A DNA stretch of 42,133 nucleotides from NCBI GenBank assembly GCA_900169235.1, contig FWCC01000109.1, forward strand, positions 8,433-50,565. Direction: 5' to 3'. A program made the position numbers and the translations under genes. Source of the DNA: Zarea fungicola (lineage: Eukaryota > Ascomycota > Sordariomycetes > Hypocreales > Cordycipitaceae). The notes beneath the pieces are model-generated. The model searched no databases. It was not told the DNA's origin and worked only from the letters and a program-made list of their open reading frames with translations. Positions 32,511 through 41,833 of the stretch are shown here, in pieces (position 1 is the stretch's first letter; each line of letters begins with the position of its first letter).

Positions 32511-32693
32511 CTATCTAGACGGTTCCGTCGTTGGGTCAGCTCCTTTAGCAACTGATAATTGCACAACTCCCGTCCTCCATGACCGGGTCGCGCGAGCCAA
32601 GGGGGTTCCTCCTTTTCCGCCTGCGGCGAGCAGTAGTTTGACCACAGCGAGATGGCCATTGGCCGCGGCGGACGACAACGGCGTGTTACCAGA
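32511..32693 (-). pseudogene. Ankyrin-repeat remnant
   Basis: The minus-strand frame reads SGNTPLSSAAANGHLAVVKL, then LLAAGGKGGTPLARATRSW, then VVQLSVAKGADPTTEPSR and TAG. TPL..AA.NGHL.VVKLLL..G and KGADP are canonical ankyrin-repeat features, roughly one and a half repeats. A cttgtccag immediately upstream could be a splice acceptor. It lies about 400 bp upstream of the NLR pseudogene on the same strand, but nothing joins them. On the plus strand just right of it (32700-32780) VAECPCADANAKDDRP also resembles an ankyrin piece, suggesting rearrangement. Confidence 0.55.
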
Positions 32694-32739
32694 AGCTGGA
32701 CAACAGGGAAAGAGAGAAACTCAGTATAGTCGCTGAATG

Positions 32740-33604
32740 TCCCTGTGCTGATGCCAATGCCAAAGATGATCGGCCCTGACAGTCGCGGTGGTTGGGACCA
32801 TAGTTGTTTCAGCTGTTACGACGGATTATTCTAGTGTCGCAGTATAATGCCCCTTCTGCCTATTGCAAAAGTGTTGCCTACAGCAACATTGCTGCCCGTT
32901 AGTTGACTATATGTAAAGGCCAGCAGGCCCATCTTTTACATAGAAAATCAAGTACTACAAGCTGTCTTTGGATGCATCTACCTGACCGATTCCCTAGCGA
33001 CTGTGACACCAGTACATTATTATATGTTGAGGATACGGCCCCTGCTTAGCGGCTTAGGTCGTTAAGGGGCCTTCTAGAGTCTCTATCCATAGCGCACTAT
33101 TATACTAGATAGCTCACTAATGCACCTTCACCTCTTCATCATTATACATTACATATATGTCTAGAAGCTTGTCGATTTGGTGAGACTATGAATAAAACAC
33201 GGTTAACCACGGTGGCGGCTCGGTTCGGTTCAATTGTGGAAGGTGGACTATTAGTGCGATTTCAAGAAGCGAAAAAAACCGCGGGTTCAGTTTGAGGTTA
33301 TTTTTTGTCTGGATATACTATTAGGAGCCCTGGTCTGGAATAAAATATTGGGGACAAAGAAGCAAGCATTGAGAGACAGCGCTATGATCAGTGGCAACGC
33401 TGAGCCTGCAACAGAATCCTAAAACGATACATACAACTTGGAACGCTGCCAAGTCATAAATATACCTCCGGAAAGCCACGTGGTTCTTTTCCAGCGCATA
33501 CTCCGGCGCTTTGAGTGTGCAAAGTCCAAAATCGGCACTTTGTCACACAGCATACTTAAACTTGGCAAATGACCTGAAGCTTTTTGTATACATCAACGGT
33601 AATT
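32740..33604. other. Intergenic / promoter of BYS1-type gene
   Basis: AT-rich sequence with no supported gene. The last 100 bp precede the secreted-protein gene and contain tacttaaac near 33553, a weak TATA candidate. Confidence 0.45.
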
Positions 33605-34129
33605 ATGAGACTTTCTGCGATCTCATTATGTTGTCTTTTATCTAGGCGCGGTACAGTAGTAAACGCCGATGCTCATGTTAAAAACCGTTGCCCATTCACC
33701 GTATATGTTCAATCTGTCCAGCAACAAGAGTCTCGTGTATACTCAATCGACCCCGGCATGTCCTATTCAGAAGTCTACAAGCCTGCAGTCAGTGGCACTG
33801 GTGTTTCGATCAAGATAGGCAGAAATGTAGTTAGTGATGTGTCTGGTGGTCATGTCTTGGGTCCCATCACGCAACTTGAATATGCGTACACGCCTTGGCG
33901 ATCGCCAAGTTTGTGGTATGATCTATCTGATATCAATGATGAGAAGCCGCGCCAGTTTTGTGACCACGGGATAGTATTGCAACCATCCTCCCCACAATGT
34001 CCAGTGGTCGATTGTCCGCCAGATTGCCGAAGCGTATGTTCTCGAGTCTACAATAAGTTCGACGATGATTATGCTACGAAAGGCTGCCTTGAAGTCGTTG
34101 ATCTTACTTTGACACTTTGTACTAGGTAG
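33605..34129 (+). CDS. BYS1-type small secreted protein, 174 aa
   Basis: ATG 33605 opens a frame with a short hydrophobic N-terminus (MRLSAISLCCLLS), followed by a presumptive signal cleavage near VNADAH, so secretion is likely. The mature part starts HVKNRCPFTVYVQSVQQQ and continues DPGMSYSEVYKP, GVSIKIG, LEYAYT, WYDLSDINDE and CPVVDCPPDC. It ends YNKFDDDYATKGCLEVVDL, TLTLC. This is the conserved layout of the BYS1 family (PF04681, named for a Blastomyces yeast-phase-specific protein), including the WYD(L/I)SDI and final TLTLC blocks. The role of the family is not established; members are small secreted, Cys-containing fungal proteins. The signal region carries RRGT, which weakens its hydrophobic core; a missed short intron or degeneration there is possible. 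Otherwise the gene is intact. Confidence 0.85.
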   Translation: MRLSAISLCCLLSRRGTVVNADAHVKNRCPFTVYVQSVQQQESRVYSIDPGMSYSEVYKPAVSGTGVSIKIGRNVVSDVSGGHVLGPITQLEYAYTPWRSPSLWYDLSDINDEKPRQFCDHGIVLQPSSPQCPVVDCPPDCRSVCSRVYNKFDDDYATKGCLEVVDLTLTLCTR

Positions 34130-36467
34130 CGTGTAAGACGTAATTAGAGGAAGATTCGGGGCTGCGTTGTGGAAGATATCATTATCCGGAATCGGTCGTG
34201 GCGGAACCTTGCAATGGTGGTACGAAGAGGTCCCTGGGGCATTCTCGCAGCCGCCTGGCGGAGTGTGACTACACAACATTGATGGGCAGGAAAACACACA
34301 TCATAATATTCATGTTACGTGCATATAACACACCTGAGTATCACTCTCGCGCAAATTGGCGCCTTCCACCACATACATACTCCAGCACTCACGTTTCGGG
34401 TCGCTGAGCCAACAGTAGTAAAGTGAATTGGATAGACGTTAAGGAGGGTCACAGAGTAAGACGACTATTCCAGCAAAGGTCAAAAATGAATTAAAACACA
34501 AGAAAATACACCAATACATTGCCTGTATACTATTTTTTGCCAAGATAAAAACCAACTCGCAACCCTTTACCACAAAGATCTGTCTGGGAGCGTCATGGGT
34601 AGCTTGGTGCCAGGCTGCTGCGCAGCTTTTTTTTTTCGCACGCTTGACTTCTCTGCGAGCAGCTCTGGGAGGTTTGACAACCATGGTTTTGCGAATCGGC
34701 TTCAGTGACGTAGTGATCATTGGAAATTCAGACAGAGATATAACGGCAAGGCAATACATATGTCCAGAAGTATTGTGAGGTGTTAGAAGAGTTCGTTGTT
34801 TTAAGCAGGGACGGGCTCCTGTAGGCTAGCCTCGGCAACATTACGCGACGGCCAAGATACATCGACAGGGAGATATCAGGAAAGGAACACCGGCCCAAAG
34901 TGGTAGTCCGTGTTTCCGATGCCCGGCATTTTGAGTTAAGAGGGGAGTGGACTACGCAATCAAGACTCGCGCTGTCACGCAACTTACAGCTATAATCCAC
35001 AGAAGCATGTGCATGGACGCATACATGGTTACCTGCCCGGATACCCAGCGAGTCATGGAGTGGTGCTCCCTCTCCTTGTTCTTGCAGCCAAGTTGGGCGG
35101 CAACAGCACGTTTATACTATTTTGGATCTCGTTTTAAAGACACGCCACCACCCTCAAGTCAGGTAAGTGGGCCATCAAGGGGGCAGTCCGCAGTAAATAC
35201 TCTACACCCGGACCGTCTAGCGCCACTGCAAGCCTTACATCGACAGCTGGTCCACGCCGACACTGTCGACTCACAATGCAGCTGGCCTCAACCAGGCGGG
35301 GCCAAACAGTCTGCCACAGCCTTCGAGTGGTCATCTTGTCAATAGATTGTAACCCTTCCGTTTCCTCTTTACTCCTTTCAGAATCTGGTATCAAAGGCGG
35401 CAAAGCTGGAGCATACAGGGCACTGCTTTGATTACTGGTGGCTTCCCATTCCAAAGCCACCCGGTTCACGGACTTCGATCAAGGTGGTTATTCTGTGACG
35501 ACACTGGATACCCAAGTTGAGGCTTCCAAAGCCGTCTACAAGGGCTTTCTCTTTGTTCAAGTTGCTTTCTTCATGCCCTTGCCACACAGTCTCCAGGGTG
35601 TACTCAACTGCATCAACACACCAAAAGCTTGGTGTCCAAATGAGAGGAGAAAACCTAACCGAGATTACGTTTTATACCCGCAGGTGAGTTAACATTCTGA
35701 AGTCCTTCAGTCATGTTTGCCGAGTGCGTAGATTATGACTCGCCTGCGTTAGCCTCTAATGTAAACAACAAGGACGCTGCGGTGCGGGACCTTGGCAAGC
35801 CCTGTTTCGATAACAAGCCACGGCCGAGAGCCAAGTAATTTAGGCTAGTCAGCTAAGATGGTTACAATGGCGCTCTATCCCTGCCTGTTGATGTGGATGT
35901 CATCTCATCTTGGCAGGCAAAGGTCAGCCTGTAAGGCCGACTTGAACTTCGTACCCAGGATACGCCCCCCCCCTGGACTCAGATAATGCAGGCTAGTCTC
36001 AGCCTCGGAAGAGCGGTCTGCTGTGGGTTTGCCTAAATTTAAGTTCAACAGAAGGACACTGCTCGCCGCCATGCGGTAGCCTGTCAACACGCCCCTGCCA
36101 TGTATGGGCTGATCAGCTAACGTAGATTGCAATGGCCGCCTCCTTCCCATTGCGCCGGCATATCCACAGGCTGGCACTGCAGAGGCTCTCCGCATCTTCC
36201 ACACCACCGAATGTCAATGTGGAAGCAACTGAAAATGTTCAAGTCAGCCGGCGCCCCTTGCCTTCTTTTGGTAGAGTACTAGATGCTCCCAGCCTCCGAT
36301 TTTGTGCTTTTACAAGGACAATTCTTCATCCTCACTACCGCACAGCTGGACACCAGACCGAGGTCAAAGACCGTCGCTCGTGGGAATTACTGTCTGCCAT
36401 CGCAGCATCTACTCTGGCGTCTTATCTCACTCCCACGCCGCTACTAGCGAAAACTAACCACGCCATA
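34130..36467. other. Long intergenic region with repeat copy
   Basis: Contains the dispersed repeat copy B (34943-35340). Small frames at 34439-34759 (minus; basic stretch KPPRAARREVKRAKKKSCAA) and 35438-35692 (plus; FTDFDQGGYSVTTLDTQVEA) look partly protein-like but are unrecognised and lack clear starts. A plus-strand frame continuous with the homeodomain gene is open back to 36132, but its composition suggests leader sequence. Confidence 0.4.
34943..35340 (+). repeat. Diverged dispersed repeat, copy B
   Basis: Counterpart of 11879-12205, in the same orientation and order. It starts gtggactacgcaatcaagac, and the second block contains cttacatcgacagctgg at about 35230. Neither copy keeps a consistent open frame across both blocks, so it is not clear whether the ancestor was a gene or a transposon. 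Confidence 0.6.
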
Positions 36468-37909
36468 ATGATCGCCTTACAAAACGACGACCATTATGAT
36501 TCGCAGCAGCCTCTTCGGCACCTTCAAAATGCCGAAGATTTGTGGTTGATTTGCCCGCAAACCGGCTATGGCTGTGCGGCCCAGTATTATCGCCAGCCTC
36601 AACAAGCTGGGTATGGACTTCCTTATTGCGGTTCAGCTTTTCTTTCGCCCACGCAAACGTCATTTCAAACCGCCCAGCCAACCGTCTACGACCAGTGGTT
36701 TCAACACGACGAGCTCAATTACTCTCCGCAAAACTATCTACATATGCAGACGTCATCTCGAATTCCCCAAGGTTGGCCTCCTCAAGCGTTCTTTGGGCAG
36801 AATCTTCTCAACGGACCTGGCAATGCTCAAGAACCGTTGCAAGTGCAACCCCCGCTCCTGAAACCTCACGAAGCCATTGCTCCGTCATCTGATCCTGCTC
36901 TCACGTCGGGTGATGTTACATCACCAGTGGCACCAAATCCTCCAGCTGCACTGACGCCAGAACGACGCGAATCAAAAGCTGTAGACAACCAGTTAACGAC
37001 ACGTCCTAATCCTGATATTGTCGAGAATAGCGCTTTGTTGCCAGGTCCGACGCCAAACTCTGTGCGCACGCACGGCGGTGACAAGTCACCATGTGAACGG
37101 GGTGAACGCCTAGATAACCTCCAGTATGGCTGGGCTTCGAAGGCAAAGAGGCGTAGGATGACGGATTTCCAGTCTAAGGAACTTCGAATGTTGTTTGAAA
37201 GGAGCCGATATCCAACTTGGACAGAGAAGGACGACCTTTCAAAGAAAATCGGCATCCCATTTGGTAAGTTATATAGTACTTCCACGAATACAACGCCCAG
37301 CAATGTAGCTAACAGGACTACAGATCGAGTAAATAACTGGTTTGCCAATCAACGCAGCAAGGAACCCTCATCCGTACCGCTGGGGTACTCTCAAGTTAGC
37401 CATGTACCTGCTGATGCGTACATCTCTCCACTCGTAACAGGCACATGGCACACGTCACCTGCTACTCCGCAAAATATACAGGCTGAGTCCGAAAAACCGC
37501 GAGAGGCTCCAAAAAGAAGGCGCCATAAAGTTGTCTGTGAAAGGTGCAGGCAAAGGAGGGTAGGAAGTTAAAGCATAGTATGATGCCTACAAGGACTAAT
37601 AGCATATAGCGACGTTGTATTTTTATCGATGATGGTCATCCAAAATGCACAAATTGTCGTGAGACAGACAATGAATGCATCACCGAGAAACCAAGCAAGC
37701 CACTCGAAAATACGATTGATCAACTCAGCAAGGAGAACAAGGAACTGCGTGGAGAAAACGAGCGACTCAAGCGTGAGTTGGCCGCTTATCAACAATCAGA
37801 TTCCGCACCACGCCTAGCAAATGCAACACGCAACTCGGCGAGAAGAAGAAATCCAACGAGGAGAATAAGGAACGGAGTGGCGATATCGAGCGACTCAAAC
37901 GCGAGTTGA
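36468..37909 (+). CDS. Homeodomain plus Zn2Cys6 transcription factor, 3 exons
   Basis: The exons are 36468-37263, 37324-37559 and 37610-37909 (443 aa). Introns of 60 and 50 bp have GT...AG ends and ctaac/ctaat branch sites. Splicing intron 1 gives a homeodomain (about residues 225-283): KRRRMTDFQSKELRMLFERS, PTWTEKDDLSKKIGIPF + DRVNNWFANQRSK, with the invariant W-F-x-N-x-R of helix 3. Splicing intron 2 completes a Zn2Cys6 cluster: C337-x2-C340-x6-C347-x9-C357-x2-C360-x6-C367 (ERCRQRR + RRCIF...). A leucine-zipper-like segment follows (TIDQLSKENKELRGENERL). Residues 1-220 are Gln/Pro/Tyr-rich, as in activation domains. Two DNA-binding domains in one fungal protein is unusual. The final ~25 residues read out of frame through a second copy of the zipper, so the C-terminus may be truncated by a frameshift. 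ATG 36468 is preferred; the upstream open part (from 36132) would add 112 residues. Confidence 0.82.
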
Positions 37910-37940
37910 CCGCTTATCAACAATCAGATGCCACACCACG
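37724..37940 (+). repeat. Tandem duplication of the zipper-coding segment
   Basis: Sequence 37724-37830 (caactcagcaaggagaacaa ... gagcgactcaagcgtgagtt ... gcttatcaacaatcagat) recurs at about 37833-37940 with moderate divergence. The first copy is read in frame by the homeodomain gene. The second retains zipper sense (ERLKRELTAYQQSDATPRLL) but in a frame shifted by one base, open on to 38109. Confidence 0.85.
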
Positions 37941-38682
37941 GTTATTAGCAAGCACAGCAGCACGAACATCGTCTCCCTATGATGAGATCGCTGTCCAGAA
38001 AGATCTAGGGATTTCCGTGACCACAGGTAACAAATCTGGTTCATCGACTAAGGGCCGTTTCCAGCACAGTCGACCATTGCGCCAAATGTCAACTAGTAAT
38101 TTTATTTAGAACCGTAACGGGGAGAATTGCGGCGACGCGGCCGACAGCTTTGTACCAGGAATATGACACAGCCATGGGTAGTGTACACTTGTAGGCAAGA
38201 TTAGCTTCAGGTTTTCATGAAGCAGTTTTCTAATTTGTAACTATATCCCTTTCGTACCTATGCATGTGTGAGCTCGCGCATGTATTCAAGGACACACGCT
38301 ATTATAAATCTTGCTGTGACAACAACTCTTCCTACGCTGGGAGAATGCCTCTCGCTAGCTCCAACGCAGCAACTTGGTGACTGCTGGTGAAGACCCGCCT
38401 GTGGCGCTGTTCGTTGATGTGGCCGGGCAGTCCACGGCAAGGCGCGCCCATCAGTGGGTGCAGCCCGCACAGGCTCACCACGTAAGGCATGACGTGACGC
38501 AACATGTGCGCACGGGCGTCCTTGGATACTATGCCGGGCTAATCAATACACACTGTAGGTAGCCTGTGGTTGTCTGTGGTGGTTTTGGGTCATGTTTTAC
38601 TAAGAAGAGCAAATATTGTACTCGAGAGACATACAAGAAATACAGAAAATAGGGACAGCTACTGCAACGCATGGCTGTTGCA
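37910..38682. other. Former 3' coding part and intergenic
   Basis: Positions 37910-38109 keep an open frame (TPRLLASTAARTSSPYDEIA...TSNFI) that continues the second zipper copy. It was probably the original C-terminus of the homeodomain gene before the frame was lost. Beyond 38110 no gene is supported. Confidence 0.45.
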
Positions 38683-39382
38683 TTAGAGAGAATGCACGGC
38701 AGCAACCAGCCAGTAAAACTCGTTGCCATCTGAGCACCTAGCAAGAAAAGCGCACCGCATTATCCTTATGATGCATGCATGCGTAACGTGCCAGCCGGTG
38801 CGGGAGTCCACCAGCTCTTCCGGGATGGAGCGCTTGACCACAATGGTCTGCTCCAATTTGGTGGGATAACATGAAGTCCGATTTTTATTGTCTGGGACTA
38901 TGGCGACCGCTTTAAGATGATACGACATCGACCCCAGAGGCATATCAACCGACGCTGGATGGCTGCCTTCGAGACGTACGGAGAATGGGAAGCGGTGCTG
39001 GCCTGTCGGTAGTTCGGTAGGTGCTGCCAGAAAGGTCCAAGATTTCCGCTCAGTAGTCTGGTGCATGCACTCTGGGCAGCCTTTTTTGTGGCCTTTTATT
39101 CGTAATGTGGAGGCTGAGGTTGGCCATGAAACTGCTCACCAACACAGGCTCCTCCTCAACCTGGAGATGCAGCAGCCCTGATAGCATGGCTCTGGTGTTG
39201 TCCTGAACGGTGCCATGAAATACGATGGGGGAGCTTTCCACCACACAGCTTATGGATGCGGGAGGCCGCGGCTTCGAGAAGAACTTGGAAAGCTGGGTTG
39301 AGCCGCGATTGCAGGACACCGGCTCGCCAGCACTGCTCTTTTTGGCCATCGTCCATTGCATTTTGGAATCGCAACCCGACAT
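38683..39382 (-). pseudogene. Arrestin-like (alpha-arrestin) gene, truncated and frameshifted
   Basis: From 39382 the minus frame reads SKFFSKPRPPASISCVVESS, PIVFHGTVQDNTRAMLSGLL, HLQVEEEPVLVSSFMANLSL. In the next frame it continues CPECMHQTTERKSWTFLAAP, TGQHRFPFSVRLEGSHPASV, MSYHLKAVAIVP, LEQTIVVKRSIPEEL. This is the arrestin N domain of fungal alpha-arrestins, which normally run to 500 or more residues and act as adaptors for ubiquitin ligases at membrane transporters. The frame changes within an A6 run (near 39085), and sense fades after 38800, so the C domain is missing. Upstream of 39382 nothing belongs to the family. A pseudogene fragment. Confidence 0.82.
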
Positions 39383-39797
39383 GGGTATTCAAAAGAAGAT
39401 CGAAGGACGGTCGATCCAAATGGCTATTAATATCATACCAACTGTATGATATTTTTTTTTTTGACAAAAATGGGACATTCATTTTGCTTTCCGTACAGTC
39501 GGTACTGGTAGGGTGGCCAAGCCAAGTTACGTCCAAAATGAGCGTCTTCATCTTAAGCAGGCCATAGGAAGAAACGAGGAATAGAGCTGAAATTGGAGCA
39601 TGGCTGTTTACATGGTGATCTACCCAACGGCGCTGCCTGTGTCTGCACAGTACAACGCTGTATATACCTCTTCGTTCGGGATCATCTCCATACCGGTCGG
39701 ATTTCACAGCATACAGCAATCCATTACTGTAAGAGCAACTCTTGACTGTCTTTCTATTCTCTTGCAGTCGCCTCAAGGCACCTTCCACCCGCAGCAT

Positions 39798-40890
39798 CCA
39801 ATGGCAGGCGCAATGGCAAAGCCCAGACGCTGGGCCGCCGTCTCTGCTTCTGCCAACGCCGAGGCCGACTACAATACCGTATTCGACGACCCAGCCACAG
39901 CCCACAGCCCTGTCTACATTTGTCCCCCGGTCGACGACGGGAAAGAGACTGACAGTTCCGATGTAGAGTGGTCTGAATGCGACTGGGGCAGATCGTGTAC
40001 CTGTCAGAAGCCAGCATCGGAACCCTACATGCATCCATAGATCGTCAGCCGCGCTGGATACCAAAAATACCTAACTCAGTACCTCCATGCATGCCTCCGA
40101 GACCCAGCTGCGTACAACATATACACATTCAATGATCATTACGGATACGGACAGCTTGAGATGATGCAGAATCTTTTTCTTGATTTTGTGGAAGCGGAGA
40201 AGTTCGGGGAACAGTGGGCCATCGTAGAGGGGATCGTTCTGTGGCTGCTGGATGAAGAGTCTATGGACTTGCTGGGGTATGTATTCGGAGATTGGTTCAT
40301 GATCGCATGCTGACATAACAAGGATTGGCACGTGCCAGGATTTGGTTAGCCTGTTTAACCTTATTGGACGCATGTTCTTATACACGCTCGCACGTCTCGA
40401 CCGCCGCGGCCAATCCGATAAGGTGCCACCACTCGGCGCCGTCATGAGCCTGTATATCGAACTGTACGACCGGTTGAGTCGAATCAATCATATCTTGAAG
40501 AAAGAGAGAAAAATTCCTGGGGCGTTTGCGTATGATGTGAATTGCCTTAACAGCTATGTGCTGGCGTACGCCCAGAAGCATAGCATTTCACTTCCGTATC
40601 GTGGAAGCTCTGGCGCATGTCAGGAAGAGCGCGAGCATGTCTTGCTCCCTACACCTACAATGAACAACAATGACCCATGGGGGTTTGTTACAGCCTTCCA
40701 TAGATACCGAAAAAGACATTCGAAAGGCATGGCTTTCTATTATTGCGGTTTTAAGGGTATTGGCGGAGACGCTCTCGACATCACAACTTGGGACAGCAAA
40801 AAGCGCTCTGTCAAAAGTTTTTCGAAAAAAGATCCACTTACGAAGAGAGATTTCGATGCAATAAAGCAAGGGTTGGTACGGCAATTCTAG
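39798..40890 (+). pseudogene. Conserved fungal protein of unknown function with in-frame TAG
   Basis: The exons are 39798-40276 and 40323-40890, joined by a 46-bp GT...AG intron (branch tgctgac) that keeps the frame. One TAG (40038-40040) interrupts exon 1; both sides are in the same frame. The N-terminal part is acidic, then Cys-rich (SDVEWSECDWGRSCTCQKPA). After the stop it reads IVSRAGYQKYLTQYLHACLR, YNIYTFNDHYGYGQLEMMQN, EQWAIVEGIVLWLLDEESMD. Exon 2 reads LVSLFNLIGRMFLYTLARLD, NNNDPWGFVTAFHRYRKRH, GIGGDALDITTWDSKKR, DPLTKRDFDAIKQGL. From memory this is an uncharacterised Sordariomycete family, and the TFNDHYGYG and GGDALDITTW blocks are its signatures; unverified. Apart from the TAG the gene appears intact, so recent inactivation, a polymorphism, or readthrough are all possible. 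Upstream sequence is open from 39600 and could supply an extra exon. Confidence 0.72.
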
Positions 40891-41423
40891 GATCAAGAGA
40901 CGGGAGGGCATAGCTTGCACCATTGCTTTCCCACATCAAAAGCTCGCTGGACACGCTCTGGACTGCTGGGGTCCATCGTCATGGGTAATTCGGTTAGGCC
41001 CTCCCACGTTTTACCAGTAGGAATGTTGGAGCAGGCCTCCTTGCCCGCCAATACACGGCGACACGAGGGACAGTGTCGTTGAGATCTTGGCCCCTCGAGT
41101 GCTGGTTTGGCCCAAGAGCGTTGGACTCAGCACTTGTGCGCTTTTTTACAACATAGTATTTTCTAGAAGGTAAAGACGGCACCCGGTTTTAGCTGCATTG
41201 AGTGGTATGATTGGTTTTTGACAGATACTTGAGACTTAATACTACGCTGCGTGCACATGGTCACTGAAAACAGTCTGCTACAGTGCTGCTTGCATAGACT
41301 AAAAAGCAGGAAGCCACATGGCAGTGAGCTTAAATTAGTTACCCCATCAATCAGCGGCAGCTACTACGCATGGAGTCGGTCTCACCCAGTGTAAATCGCA
41401 CGCCACATGGACTTAAACTTATT
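40891..41423. other. Intergenic, nothing recognised
   Basis: No supported gene, repeat or RNA. The minus frame 40994-41182 is short and basic without recognisable content. Confidence 0.5.
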
Positions 41424-41693
41424 TTAGGCAATCCACTCTGTTCGTGGCAATCGGCTGTATCCTTCGTTTCCCGACACGAAGATGTCAGGAACATTTTGGA
41501 TACAGTACTCGTACAGCCCTATAACTAAAGTATACCCATGGGTCGTGTGTCGTACATACGTGATGTGCACAATATTTCCTCCAGGTCGTGCCACATCATG
41601 GCAGAATATGAACTCCATGTGGCCGTCAATTGGTACTTGTATTGTATGGGTTGCGATTTGTTGACAAAGATCCAGCGCTCTAGTCAAACTCAT
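41424..41693 (-). CDS. Possible small ORF, 89 aa
   Basis: The minus-strand frame has a reasonable globular composition (VPIDGHMEFIFCHDVARPGG, IVHITYVRHTTHGYTLVIG, VPDIFVSGNEGYSRLPRTEW). No family is recognised. The plus strand is open as well. It may be part of a relic. Confidence 0.28.
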   Translation of the reverse strand: MSLTRALDLCQQIATHTIQVPIDGHMEFIFCHDVARPGGNIVHITYVRHTTHGYTLVIGLYEYCIQNVPDIFVSGNEGYSRLPRTEWIA

Positions 41694-41833
41694 CTGCTAA
41701 TAATGGTCTCCGATTTATGTTTTCGTTCCGCCTATCGTCCGCTGCTCCGAATCACATATTGTAGGAGGTGCGCATTGACATTTGCAGCGGCAGTTTCATC
41801 GGCGTCGTGGACTGATATTCCTATCAACACGCC

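Noticed and set aside
39156..40064. 302-codon minus frame spanning the arrestin relic and its upstream region
   Set aside because: It reads the arrestin in the wrong frame and runs antisense to the conserved 39798-40890 gene.
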